A stretch of DNA of 64,000 nt from Hyaloraphidium curvatum. Lineage: Eukaryota; Monoblepharomycota; Hyaloraphidiomycetes; Hyaloraphidiales; Hyaloraphidiaceae. Where the stretch lies: contig JAIVFI010000027.1 in the NCBI GenBank assembly GCA_025558095.1, positions 248,001-312,000 of the forward strand, given 5' to 3'. The position numbers were made by a program, and so were the translations under genes. The notes under the pieces are model-generated. The model did not search any database. It was not told the origin of the DNA and was given only the letters and a program-made list of their open reading frames with translations. Shown piece by piece: positions 10,198-19,932 of the stretch (position 1 is its first letter; the number at the start of each line of letters is the position of its first letter).

Positions 10198-12604
10198 TCA
10201 GTGCTCCGCCCCGTGCACCCGCAGCCGGTACACGCACGTGTACTCCGGGTTCCCCCAGTTGCTCGCGATCCGGAACCGCACCCACCGCGCCCCCCTGCTC
10301 CCCACGCGCTTCAGCTCCGCATGCAGCCTCTCGAGCGCATCTGCATCGGCCTCGAACGTCTTGCGCACGCCGTCCGCGCCGGGATCGTACTCGGTCCGCG
10401 CGAGCAGCACCGCGCCCTCGGTCGAGGACGGGTCGGAGCGCAGCCCGGCGCGCAGGGCGGCGAGGTCGTACACGGCGTAGGCCTCGATCGAGCGGGGGGT
10501 GGAGCGGGAGCTGCGTTCCCAGCCCACGGCGACGTCGCGCGGGACGTTGTCGACGGTGAAGGCGGTCGGCACGATCGGGGCCGCGAGGGTGATGGTGATG
10601 TACCCGCTCGATCCTATGACGGGGGGTAAGCGCGCTTGTCGATCACACTTTGCAGAAGGAGCCTACCGTTCATGGCCCAGCACTCGCCCATCCCGTTGCC
10701 CTTGCTGATGGCCTCGGTCGGCGGCCTGCCCTCGGCGATGCCGACGCCCAGCAGACGCGACAGCAGCCCGCTGACGGGCTTGCTCGGCGTCCGCTCGTAC
10801 GACGGCGACGTCAGGTCGTGCAGCACCTTGGCCCCCGCCGACGCGAGCGCGTAGTCGGCCCGGCCGATCCCGTCCGCGGCAAAGGTGCGCAGCTTCTCGT
10901 CCACCAGCCGCGCCAGCTCCTCGGCCGATGCCGCGGGAGCGCCGCCGGCCGCGGAACCGGGGGAGCCGGCGAACCGTGCGAGCTCCTCGCGCACGAGCTC
11001 GAGGACCTCCTCGCGGCCGAGCACCGCGGCTCCGCGTGCCGCACGCACGTCCGACGAGGCGTCGGCCACCGCGCGGCGCACGTAGTCCTGCAGCGCGATC
11101 TCGTTGGCCTCGAGGAACTGCTCCCAGTTTGCCGGGGCGGCCGATTCCGCCCCCTCGGCGCCGGCCGGCTGCGAGCCCGCAGGGCCCGACACGGCCAGCC
11201 GGTCCCTGATGGCCTTGATCAGCCTCGGGTTGACCGATATCTCCCCCGTCGCGGGATCCCGCTTGGCCGCCAGCATGGGCGGCACCAGCTCTTCCACCGC
11301 GCGCCGCACGATCCCGTCCACGTCCGAGCGCAGCGACGCCACGGACCCCCTCACGCCGCGGATCGTCGCATCCGCCGCGTCCTCCCGCGCCGCGAGCGTT
11401 TTCAGCGCCGCCTGGAGCTTGCCCAGCTCCTCCAGCACCCCGGCCAGTTCCTCCCGCGACGCCGCCTCGCCCTTGAGCCGCTCCTCGAGCTCGGCGAGCC
11501 TCGCCGACGCATCCGAGGGGGCCAGGGACGCCAGCGCCGCGCCCAGAGAGCCGCGGGCGGCGCCCAGCGCGTCGACCGATGCCTTCCACGCGCGTTCGGC
11601 GGCGTCCCGCGCGCCGCCGGCGGCGCCCGCCGCGCCCTCCTTGGCCGCGCCATACGCCCCCGCGGCGCGCTCGGCGGCGGCGGACGAGAGCTCCGCCGCG
11701 CGCAAGGACGCGGATTCCCATCCCCCGCGGAGCGACGCCGCGGCCGCGTCCCACGATTTGGACGCGCGCTCAGCGTAGGGGGAGAGGTCGGGGAGGTTCA
11801 CGTCCGGGAGGGCCACCTCGGGCATGCGCGAGCGCAGGTCCGCGGTGAACGCAGAGAGGGCCTCGGGGTGGGCGTGCTGCGCGTACATGTAGCCGGAGCC
11901 GAGGCCGAGGGCGGTCAGGGTGAGGAGGGCCAGGGGGAGGGGGGAGCGGCGGGCGGGGGCTTTGCCTGTGCGTTCAATAATCGACCTCAACGCTCAGAAA
12001 CATTGCTTTCCGAGCAAGCGCCGCCTGCAACGCACCTTTGCCCTTTGTTGGCTTGGCTTTCTCGGCCGCGATCTTGGGCCCCTCGACGACGGGCACGGCC
12101 GGCCTGGCGACCACTTCCTCCACGTCCACCTCCTCGACCAGCTCCTCGACGATCACGCCGTCGTCCTCGTCGTCGTCCGCGTCTTCAAAGATGAGCTGCG
12201 GCGCCGGCTTGGCGGGCGCCTTGGCCGGGGAGCGGCGCGGCGAGGGTGCCGAGGGGCGCGGGCCGCCAGCGGGCGGCGGGAGCGAGTCGGAGCCGTCCTT
12301 TTCGCTCAGCTCGGCCTGATCGAAAGATAAGGATCCGAGGATCGGGATCGCCGGCGAATTAATCCTTTGCGTGCTCGGGCCTTGGTTGGGGACGCACCAT
12401 GAGCTCGGTGTTTAGGAACTGCCTGGGCTGCTTGCGCCGCGGCGGCTCGTCGTCGTCGAGGGGCACCACCGACGAGGTGACCGAGGCCACGGACGGCGTG
12501 GCCGAGCCCTCGCGTGCCGAGCGGCGCGCGCGCGGAGCCGGCTTGGGCGCGTCGGCCGGCTCGCGGGACCGCGCGGGGCGGCGCGGGGCGGGCGCCGTCG
12601 ACAT
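10198..12604 (-). CDS. SUN-domain nuclear envelope protein (long form with coiled coil)
   Basis: Four exons, 12398-12604, 12036-12315, 10667-11965, 10198-10613, 733 aa. The nucleoplasmic N-terminus is Arg/Pro-rich, then acidic (DDDEDD, VEELVEEVDVEE) and basic (KGKGKAPARR). One membrane helix follows (PLPLALLTLTALGLGSGYMY), then an Ala/Glu-rich lumenal coiled coil of about 400 residues, and a SUN domain from CWAMNGSSGYITITL to NWGNPEYTCVYRLRVHG. This resembles the SUN1/Sad1 layout of LINC-complex proteins. Intron 1 ends in CAG at 12316; the last intron (10614-10666) splits the Gly of the SUN start. It is head to head with the ribonucleotide reductase gene (256 bp apart). Confidence 0.88.
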
Positions 12605-12860
12605 CTCCGGACCTCGGATAGCGAGGAAAGGGAGACTCTCTAGGTGTCTAGCCCGAAAACAGTATCAGCAGGACGGTGTTGACTGAGCGAAGAACAGGCA
12701 CCGTGCGGCGGAAGAAGTCCTGCAGAGGAAACCAGCGCGAACCAGCGCGCCCGATTCGACTTCGCCTGCCCGTCGCCGTCGCCGCAGCCCGCCTGCCGCC
12801 GCCTCAGACCTCCCAGCAACCCGTCCCGCCCCGCGCCCCGCGCCGCCGCCCCCCGCCGCG
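12605..12860. promoter_or_regulatory. Shared promoter of SUN gene and ribonucleotide reductase
   Basis: A 256-bp head-to-head spacer. At 12734-12741 the minus strand reads TTCGCGCT, and a second GCGCGC core follows at 12745-12750. These resemble E2F/MBF-type cores (TTSGCGC, ACGCG), which drive S-phase expression of ribonucleotide reductase in fungi and animals. The match is short and the region is GC-rich, so this is suggestive only. Confidence 0.3.
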
Positions 12861-14156
12861 ATGCTTTCCCCCGCCGAGACGCCCGTCCCGGCTGCCGCCC
12901 CCGCTCCCGATGCCCCCGCCGCGCCCGGGAAGCCGGTCGAGCCGCTGCTGGTCGCCGACCCGAACCGCTTCTCGCTGTTCCCCATCCAGTATCACGAGGT
13001 GGGCTGCCCTTCCCGTGTCCCGGGGCCCCTTCCGAGCCGTACCTGACCGCCCGTCCCGCCCCGACTGCAGGTCTGGCAGATGTACAAGAAGGCCGAGGCG
13101 TCCTTCTGGACCGCGGAGGAGGTGGACCTGGGCAAGGACGTGCACGACTGGGAAAACAGGCTCAACGACGACGAGCGCTTCTTCATCTCCATGGTCCTGG
13201 CCTTCTTCGCCGCCTCGGACGGGATCGTGCTCGAGAACCTGATGGAGCGGTTCTCGCAGGAGGTGAAGCGCTGCATGCTCGCTCGAGTGGTCCTTGTGTT
13301 GAACCCCGTGTTCCCCCTTTGTTCGTCAGATCCAGATCCCCGAGGGCAAGTGCTTCTACGCCTTCCAGGCGCAGATCGAAAACATCCACAACGAGATGTA
13401 CTGCCTGCTCATCGACACCTACATCAAGGACCCGCAGGAGCGCGACTTTCTCTTCAACGCCATCGAGAACGGTGCGTTGACCTGCGGCGCCCCCACGGCT
13501 CTCACTTCCATGCTCACCCATGTCCTCGCCCTCCAGTTCCCAGCATCCGCAAAAAGGCCGAGTGGGCGCTCAAGTGGATCTCGGACCGCGACTCGTCCTA
13601 CGCGCAGCGCCTGGCCGCCTTTGCCGCCATCGAGGGCATCTTCTTCTCTGGCGCCTTCGCCTCCATCTTCTGGCTCAAGAAGCGCGGCCTCATGCCCGGT
13701 CTGACCTTCTCCAACGAGCTCATCTCGCGCGACGAGGGGCTGCACACGGACTTTGCCTGCCTGCTGTTTTCCATGGTCAAGGACAAGCCCGACCCGAAGG
13801 TCACCCGCGCCGTCATCACCGAGGCCGTCGCCATCGAGCAGCACTTCTGGTCCGAGGCCATCCCGTGCGCGCTGATCGGCATGAACGTCGAGCTGATGAA
13901 GCAGTACGTCGAGTTCGTGGCGGACAGGCTGCTCGTCGCCCTGGGGCTGGAAAAGTACTACTTTTCCGAGAACCCGTTCGACTTCATGGACCTCATCTCG
14001 CTTCAGGTGGGACTCCGCCGTCTCCTGCGATCGCAACGGCAGCTGACGTCCTCGCAGGGCAAGACCAACTTCTTCGAGAAGCGCGTGGGCGAGTACCAAA
14101 AGTCGGGCATCCTCACCGGCAACTCGGACGTCTTCACGACCGAGGAGGAATTCTAG
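12861..14156 (+). CDS. RNR2: Ribonucleoside-diphosphate reductase small subunit (R2)
   Basis: Five exons: 12861-12998, 13071-13262, 13330-13471, 13537-14006, 14058-14156; total 1041 nt, 346 aa. It supplies the di-iron tyrosyl-radical subunit that makes dNTPs. Visible signatures are FWTAEEVDL (first Asp/Glu ligand region), the [16 protein letters not shown] segment carrying ligands and the radical Tyr, [32 protein letters not shown], and [12 protein letters not shown]. The C-terminal tail ends DVFTTEEEF, matching the Phe-rich peptide that docks on the large subunit. The N-terminus has an Ala/Pro-rich leader. All catalytic blocks are present, so this looks like the active R2 rather than a regulatory paralogue. 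Confidence 0.97.
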
Positions 14157-14299
14157 ACCCTGCGTCGCGGCGCGGCATACCCGGATACCGGAACCGATAG
14201 TGTACCATACGTAGATCTCCGATCTTTTGGCACGAATATACCACTTGGACACGAATGCTCGCGCCGCACGCTCTCTCCACTCTCCACAGGCCCGCAGTC

Positions 14300-14881
14300 C
14301 TATGCCTCGTACTCCTTGGCAGCCCCCTTGATCCACCGCTCGCCGGCATTGACTGCAGAGGTGTCAGCATGTTACCCGAACCGGACGCCCGGAGCGAGCT
14401 ACCTTTGCCGCCGCAGCACGCGCCCCACACTGCCGCCGGAATCAGACGGCGCCCCGCGATCGGCAAACGGGAACCCACTGTTGGCGTACTCGAGCCTCCG
14501 GTCCTCGAAGAAGGCGTCCACGTCCTCGGCCGCGAGCTTGCGGACCACGGGCTTGAACGTGTCCAGCTCCACCTCGTGCACGTAGGCCGCCCCGGCCTCG
14601 TCCGGCATCTCGAACGCCAGTATATGTCCTGAAGTAAACGTGCTTGTTTTGGAGACGGGACGTCAGAAGGGACGCCGGCCAGGAGGGAGGAGGACGTACT
14701 CGACGTCGCGGACCAGTTTCCCGACCGACTTGAGATTCTCCTCCGCGTCGTGGCCCACGTAGGCGAAACCGTTGGACTCCATCGAGACGATGGAGTCCTC
14801 CCCGAGGGCAGAGGCGGCGAGAGATGGCATTTTGGAGAGGGAGTGTTTGATGTCGCCCCTCGCCACAGCCAACAGCATCCG
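14300..14881 (-). CDS. Unrecognised small protein, splicing unresolved
   Basis: Protein-like frames lie on the minus strand: exon 1 from an ATG at 14881 (MLLAVARGDIKHSLSKMPSL...), ending near VRDVE with a GTACGT donor; exon 2 (MPDEAGAAYVHEVELDTFKP... to about 14400); and a short last exon encoding GERWIKGAAKEYEA before the TAG at 14300-14302. Each exon has strong codon bias in the stated frame. However, the obvious CAG acceptors give a frame inconsistent with exon 2; joining at the ATG of exon 2 keeps phase. Either weak splice sites are used or there are indels. I recognise no family. It is convergent with the ribonucleotide reductase gene. Confidence 0.45.
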
Positions 14882-15066
14882 CCGCGATGCGAATACATGT
14901 GCGTCTCCCAAAGTCTGGAGTGAGAAGCCGCAAAACCTGTTGGATCGTAAGAAATCTCGTGATGTAAAGGATGATATGCTTCAGCAATGAATGAACCCGC
15001 ATTGGATGAATCAGGTGCAGTAGGCTGTGTCAAAATTCAGCTCGTACAAGAGTCTGTAGAGGAGAT

Positions 15067-16971
15067 CTAGATGTCAAAGATCTTGCTTGTGCTCGAGCTC
15101 AGGTCCTGGAACAGCTTGCGGCCGAACGCCCCCACAACGGACCCTCCGGTCACCAGGGCCGACGACCCGGTGGCCAGCACCGAGGTCACCGAGGAAGCCA
15201 CCGCGTCCGCCCCCGAAACCACGGCCGACCCCACGCTCGCCGCCGCCACCGCCGCCGCCGCCGTCGCCGCCTCGGCCGTCTGCGCCCAGAAATCCTCCCC
15301 CGCGCGCCTGGCCTCGTCCGCGATCCCGTCGACGATCCCCAATAGCCGATCCAGCTGCAGCGCGCAGTCCTCCTTGCGCATCACCCGCGCCTGCAGCTCA
15401 CCCAGAGCGGCGTCGAGTTCCCCGCCCGCGGGGGCGGACGCAGACCCGCGCATCCACCACGCGGAACGGAGCTCCTCGACCTCGCGGCGGAACTCTTCCA
15501 CGCCCGCGTGGATGTTCTCGGCCTTGCCATGTGCGAGCTTGGCCTGCAGGGATCGGTAGGCTCGGTGTAGCTTTTCGATCCCGGCCTCGAGCTCGGCGGC
15601 ATTGGGTGCGCCCGAAGGTAGGTCCGTCGCGGGGGAAGACCGTTTGGGCGCTCGGAGCAGGACCTTTTCCAGCCGCGCTGTGCGTCCCCTTCCGCAGCCG
15701 ACAATCGTATCTGGCTCGAAAGCCTGAATCAGCTTCTTGGCAAGGCCACGGGCGTTGTGCTCGTCTTCCAGAGAGTCGAGCCGCGTGACCAGGAGAGCGA
15801 ACTCGGCGCGGTCTTTGAACAAGGACCGCACAGCGGCGATCGCCTGTTCCAGCTCCGGCCGCACACGCTGCGACCCGGGCACGCAAAAAAGCACCCGCGA
15901 GACCCGGATGCAGGCTTTGCGCAGGAACTGCACCGTGGGGTCCAGCTTGTGTTCCGATCCCGAAGGCATTTCCGGGATCGCCGGCGTGTCGAGGAGGTGG
16001 ACGACCGTCCCCGAGAGCGTCGCCGCATAGAGGTTCGGATCCAACGTGTCGACGCCGCCGGTGTTGCGGACCGGCCGGTGGCCCTGCAGCAGCCGGATCA
16101 CCGAGGTCTTGCCGCTGCCGGCGAGCCCGAAAAGAACCGTGCATTCCGACACCGGGAAACGGGAGGCCCTCACTGAAAGGAGGTCAATTTTGTGCTCTGC
16201 AGTTTGAAAGCTAGCCCACCTCGACCAAAGTCCTCCGGAACGGCTTCTGCTTGGACTTTTGCGGGCAGAGAAGCAGTTTCAAGGACCTTCGATGCGGGCA
16301 GGAACAAGTGCTCCGCCAAAGCCCCCACGCGGTCCTCCCCGGTAATCACAAAGCTCCGAATCTGCAGCCTGTCTTTCAAAACTGCCGCAAGCGCCTTGGC
16401 CCTCAGCTCCTGCCTCTCGGTGTCGGCTTGGGTGAGGACAAGTACGAGTTCCGTCCGATTCCGAAGCGTCCGGAGCAGGGGCCCCGCCAAATGTTCCACA
16501 TCCGCTGCCAGGAAAGAGGGATCGTCCGAGCGGAGGCAGAGGTAGGCGCAGGAGACGTTGCGGGAACAGCGGCGGAGGAAGTCCAGAGCCGCGGTCGCGT
16601 GCACGTCCCGCTCTGCCGAATCGGCCATCGGATCGGGGCCGGGAAGGTCCGCAACATGGAGAACACCTGATGGGAGGAGCGTCTTGAAATTGTGTAGCGG
16701 TGGGAGTCCCGGCGGTCCGGCACCGACCGACTCGCTCCAGCCTGGGCTCCCCGGGCGCTCCGCCAACAGCCTGCTCGAGAGGCAGTTCCCCTCCACGCAG
16801 CATCTGCAGCAACGCCGACTTGCCCGTCCCGCGCGGTCCGAACAGAACTCGGCATTCGTCGACGGGGAACGCGGAGGGGTCGACTGCGGTCCGTCAGCGT
16901 GGCCCCGCGCGGACGCCGTAGAACCCACCCGGCGAGAGCTCCGGCTCGCTACTCCCGCGGGTCGTGAGCAT
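15067..16971 (-). CDS. Double P-loop GTPase-like protein (two fused G domains)
   Basis: Four exons are inferred: 16929-16971, 16732-16883, 16220-16682, 15067-16172; sum 1764 nt, 587 aa. Domain 1 starts FPVDECRVLFGPRGTGKSA and has a D-LPGPDP switch-like element and LVLTQAD. Domain 2 starts FPVSECTVLFGLAGSGKTS and has LLDTPAIP and LLVTRLD. These match Walker A (GxxxxGK[ST]), a DxxG-like strand and a T-x-x-D base motif, so nucleotide binding is likely in both. The C-terminus has a charged helical region and then an Ala/Ser/Val-rich tail (about residues 510-575) that could lie on a membrane. The intron at 16683-16731 is the least certain; without it domain 1 would contain a frameshift. The two domains are diverged tandem copies. 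The family is uncertain (AIG1/IRG-like or septin-related GTPases are possible). Confidence 0.7.
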
Positions 16972-17169
16972 CCTGCCGCCCTGCCGCCCACCGCCGGGTC
17001 CGCCCGGCAGAATCCGTCTGTGTGGTCCGGTTTGCTTTGGAGCGCCGATTGCGCAGGGACGCGACCAACCGGTTCATCTAATTCATGACAACTCGAAGAC
17101 GAACAGATCAAAAGAAGTATAATGAAATGCTATGTACAGAGCTCATCCGCGAGCATTGCCAGTTCAGTC

Positions 17170-17960
17170 TCACACCTCATCCCCCTCATAGTCGCTGCCA
17201 TAGTCTCCGTAGCATTCGCAGTCGCACAATCCCGCTGCAGCAAGCGGGCATCCACCCTCGTAGGCGATAGCAGGGGCCGTCGGCCTACGATGGCTGTAGA
17301 TGCCCCTGCGGTGATCGGCCTTCTGCGCCTCGGTCCAAGACGGCGGGTACGAGTGCTTGTACTTGCAAAAGCCAAACTCCTGCTCGTCGCAGACCCCGTC
17401 GTCGAGCCACGAGAAGCAGTAGCCGTAGTCCCCGTGCGCAAAGTGATCCGACACCCAGCCCGTAGCCCAGGCATCGACCTCGGGTATCCCGGTCGGATGC
17501 GCGAGCCTAACCTGGCCGCCCTCGTCCTGGCCGAGCCAGCGGCGGAACAGGTTGACGTCCAAGCCCGCGGGCACGAACCAGCGCTTCCGGGTCGGATTTC
17601 ACCACGCGCCTAGCGCCTTGGCTTGATTTTTCTCGCGGTACGGGCAGTAAAGGTAGACGTCGCGGGTTTCGATGCGACGCTGTGCCTGCGGGGCCGGAAC
17701 CGCGGCGCGGTGCGCATCAGGCGAGGCCGGCGGGGAGGGCAGGACGTTGCGCTGTGCAACGTGCTGCACCGGCACGCCTTCTGTGACCAGGGCAACATCT
17801 GCTGCGGATCCGGGGCCTCCTTGCGACGGCGATTCTCCGGCGGGCTCTCCCGTTCGGCAGCGGCGCCGGCCCTCCGCGGCTTGGGCGCAGGCCGCTTCGC
17901 GCGCGGCCGTAAAGTCCTCTTTGCACCACCCGCATCAGATTCTGGTAGCGCGACCTCATT
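17170..17960 (-). pseudogene. DUF5710 plus CCCH zinc-finger gene with in-frame TGA
   Basis: On the minus strand, a frame encodes VYLYCPYREKNQAKALGAW, then TGA, then NPTRKRWFVPAG-LDVNLFRRWL. This is the DUF5710 motif (normally ...AKALGARWDP..K.WYVP.G), with the stop replacing the conserved second aromatic residue. The frame continues to a CCCH-type finger (C-x8-C-x7-C-x3-H in YCFSWLDDGVCDEQEFGFCKYKH) and an acidic Cys-rich end. An upstream basic frame (KRTLRPRAKRPAPKPRR, to about 17960) may be the N-terminal exon; the join is unresolved. TGA is used as a normal terminator elsewhere in this window, so a nonsense mutation or readthrough is more likely than a changed code. It could act in RNA or nucleic-acid binding. 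Confidence 0.5.
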
Positions 17961-18415
17961 TGATCGTTTGTGATTTAAGTTGCGTGTGGGCCAAAGGGCA
18001 CGGAGCCGGAGCTCCCGACGTCTCCCAAGAGCGATTTCACGTGCACTTAGCGAATCGCACCGGAGGTCAAATGGTATGGGCAGAAGAATGGGGATACTGC
18101 CTCATCTACGTTTAGTCGGGGTGGGGTCAGACCGGGCGCGCTTTTGTAGCCCAGAGCAGATTGGTTTACATCAATCAGAGTGTATAGTAGAGGCGGCACG
18201 GCCTCGACAGAGCAGGAGATGCAGTACAGACACATATCTCAAAACCGGTGCGCGAAACAGGTTCGGGTTCTTTCACGCTGTCGTAAGCCATTACCAAACG
18301 TGCGGTGGGTGCGGTGCTGGTGACGTCAAAAAGGCGGGTCAACACGCGACATTCGCGCCTGACAATCGCCCGACCGTCCACCGGCCATCGACCTCTCCAT
18401 CCGGTCAATTCCGCC
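17961..18415. other. Intergenic region
   Basis: About 450 bases of moderate GC between the DUF5710 gene and the oxidoreductase. I see no ORF with coding character, no tRNA and no repeat. Confidence 0.35.
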
Positions 18416-19773
18416 ATGTCGACCATGCAGGGTACTTTCCTCCCACTTGTCCGTGGCGGAAACGCGTCCTGACTGCCGCCCAGCCGTCGTTCTCACCGAG
18501 AAGGGCATGTCCCATTTCGAGGTCGAAGCGACGCCGAAGCCCGACGCGCCCACGGGGAAGCAGATCCTGATCAAGAACAAGGCGACCGCGCTCAACCCGT
18601 GGGCATTTCGCGGGGCGTGTCGGGAGGGTTCTGACGCGCGGGAGACAGGGTCGACTGGAAGATGGCCGACTATGGACTTTTCATCAAGTCTTTCCCCATT
18701 GTTCTGGGCTGGTTCGTGTCTCATTCGCGTGGGCGTGCTCCGCTGGCTCACGGACGGCGCGTCGCAGTGATGTCGGCGGGGTCGTCGAGGCCGTGGGGCC
18801 CGAGGTTACGCGGATCAAGGCGGGAGACAGGGTCCTCGTGATGCCGCCGCTCGGCACGCCCGGGGCGGGCACTTTCGCAGAGTACTCCCTGGGGCGGGAG
18901 GAGCTTGCGCTCAAGGTGGGGTCGACATTGTGCTTGTCGGACGTGGGAGCGTACTTCATACTCATGGTCGTCACGCTGTAATTGACCCGACAGATTCCCG
19001 ATTCCATGGACTTTGGCGACGCGTCTACAGTGCCTGGTGCGTATCACGGCCGTTGTGTGATTCCGACGTGGCGCTTATTCTTCCCAAGTCGGGTGCTACA
19101 CGGCCGTCCTCGGCCTCTTCTACAAGGACTACCTCGGCATCGCCCCACCCTCGCAGTCCTCCGAGAACTCCAAGGTCAAGCTGCTCATCTGGGGCGCCTC
19201 TTCCAGCGTCGGCACGTTCGCGGTCCAACTGGCCGCCGCGGCCGGTTTCGGCACGATCGTCGCGGTGTGCTCCGAGGCCAACTTTGACGTGGGCGACAGA
19301 CATTCCTGCGCTCTTCCTCCTGCTGCGATCGAACTGATCAACCATCCTCCAAACAGTACGTCAAGGGCCTCGGCGCTACCCACGTCATCTCTCGCAAGAC
19401 CCCAATCCCCGAGATCCTGAAGGCGCACCCGGACCTCACCCACGTGCTCGACGCTGTGGGGGAGCAGACCTCCGCGGCCGCGCTGGAACTGCTCAAGCCC
19501 GGGGGGAAGCTGGTCAGCAGCGCCGGGCTGCCCAAGACGGGCAAGGAGGGCGTGCCGATGGCCTTCATCATGCTCGGCGACGTGTACCACGTCCCGCCCA
19601 AGCTCGCGTGGCTCTCGGAGTTTCTCGAGAAGGAGCTCGCCCCGCTCTTCGGGTCCAAGGTCGTCCCGTCGCCGCCCAAGGAGGTCGTTCCGGGCGGGCT
19701 TGCCGGGGTGGTCCCGGGGTTGGAGAAGCTCAAGGGCGGTGTGAGCGCGACGAAGCTGGTGGTGGAGCTCTGA
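18416..19773 (+). CDS. Zinc-independent MDR oxidoreductase (quinone reductase / enoyl reductase-like)
   Basis: Seven exons: 18416-18431, 18484-18598, 18649-18711, 18768-18915, 18994-19036, 19089-19288, 19357-19773; sum 1002 nt, 333 aa. Exon 1 is only 16 nt and joins to give MSTMQAVVLTEKG. The GroES-like half shows ALNPVDWKMADYG, VLGCDVGGVVEAVG and GDRVLV; the Rossmann half shows LLIWGASSSVGTFAVQLAAAAGF (GxxxxxG NADPH-binding loop) and THVLDAVG. The catalytic-zinc Cys/His set of alcohol dehydrogenases is absent, as in fungal trans-enoyl reductases and zeta-crystallin-like proteins. The substrate cannot be told from sequence. No polyketide synthase is nearby, so a stand-alone detoxifying reductase is most likely. 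Confidence 0.85.
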
Positions 19774-19932
19774 CTTGGACTCGGGAATACAGCTACGTTG
19801 TAATGACATGGCATTGCACTTTCATTTCCCCTGGCTAGATCGATTTTCCTGCCTTTGGGACCGTCAAGGGCCCATGAACGGCGAATCCGCACCGATCAGG
19901 TCCAAAACCTGGTCAAACGACGCTGGTGGACG

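Noticed and set aside
10650..12194. 514-aa open frame on the plus strand
   Set aside because: Shadow of the long SUN gene; the minus strand carries the SUN domain, membrane helix and splice sites.
14134..15033. 299-aa Arg/Ser-rich frame on the minus strand
   Set aside because: Composition is that of an out-of-frame GC-rich exon; the biased frame in the same place is MPDEAGAAYV-like.
17740..17830. Plus-strand Cys-rich frame (LCNVLHRHAFCDQGNICCG)
   Set aside because: Looks like a zinc motif but lies opposite the basic N-terminal frame of the DUF5710 gene, with no start or splice context.
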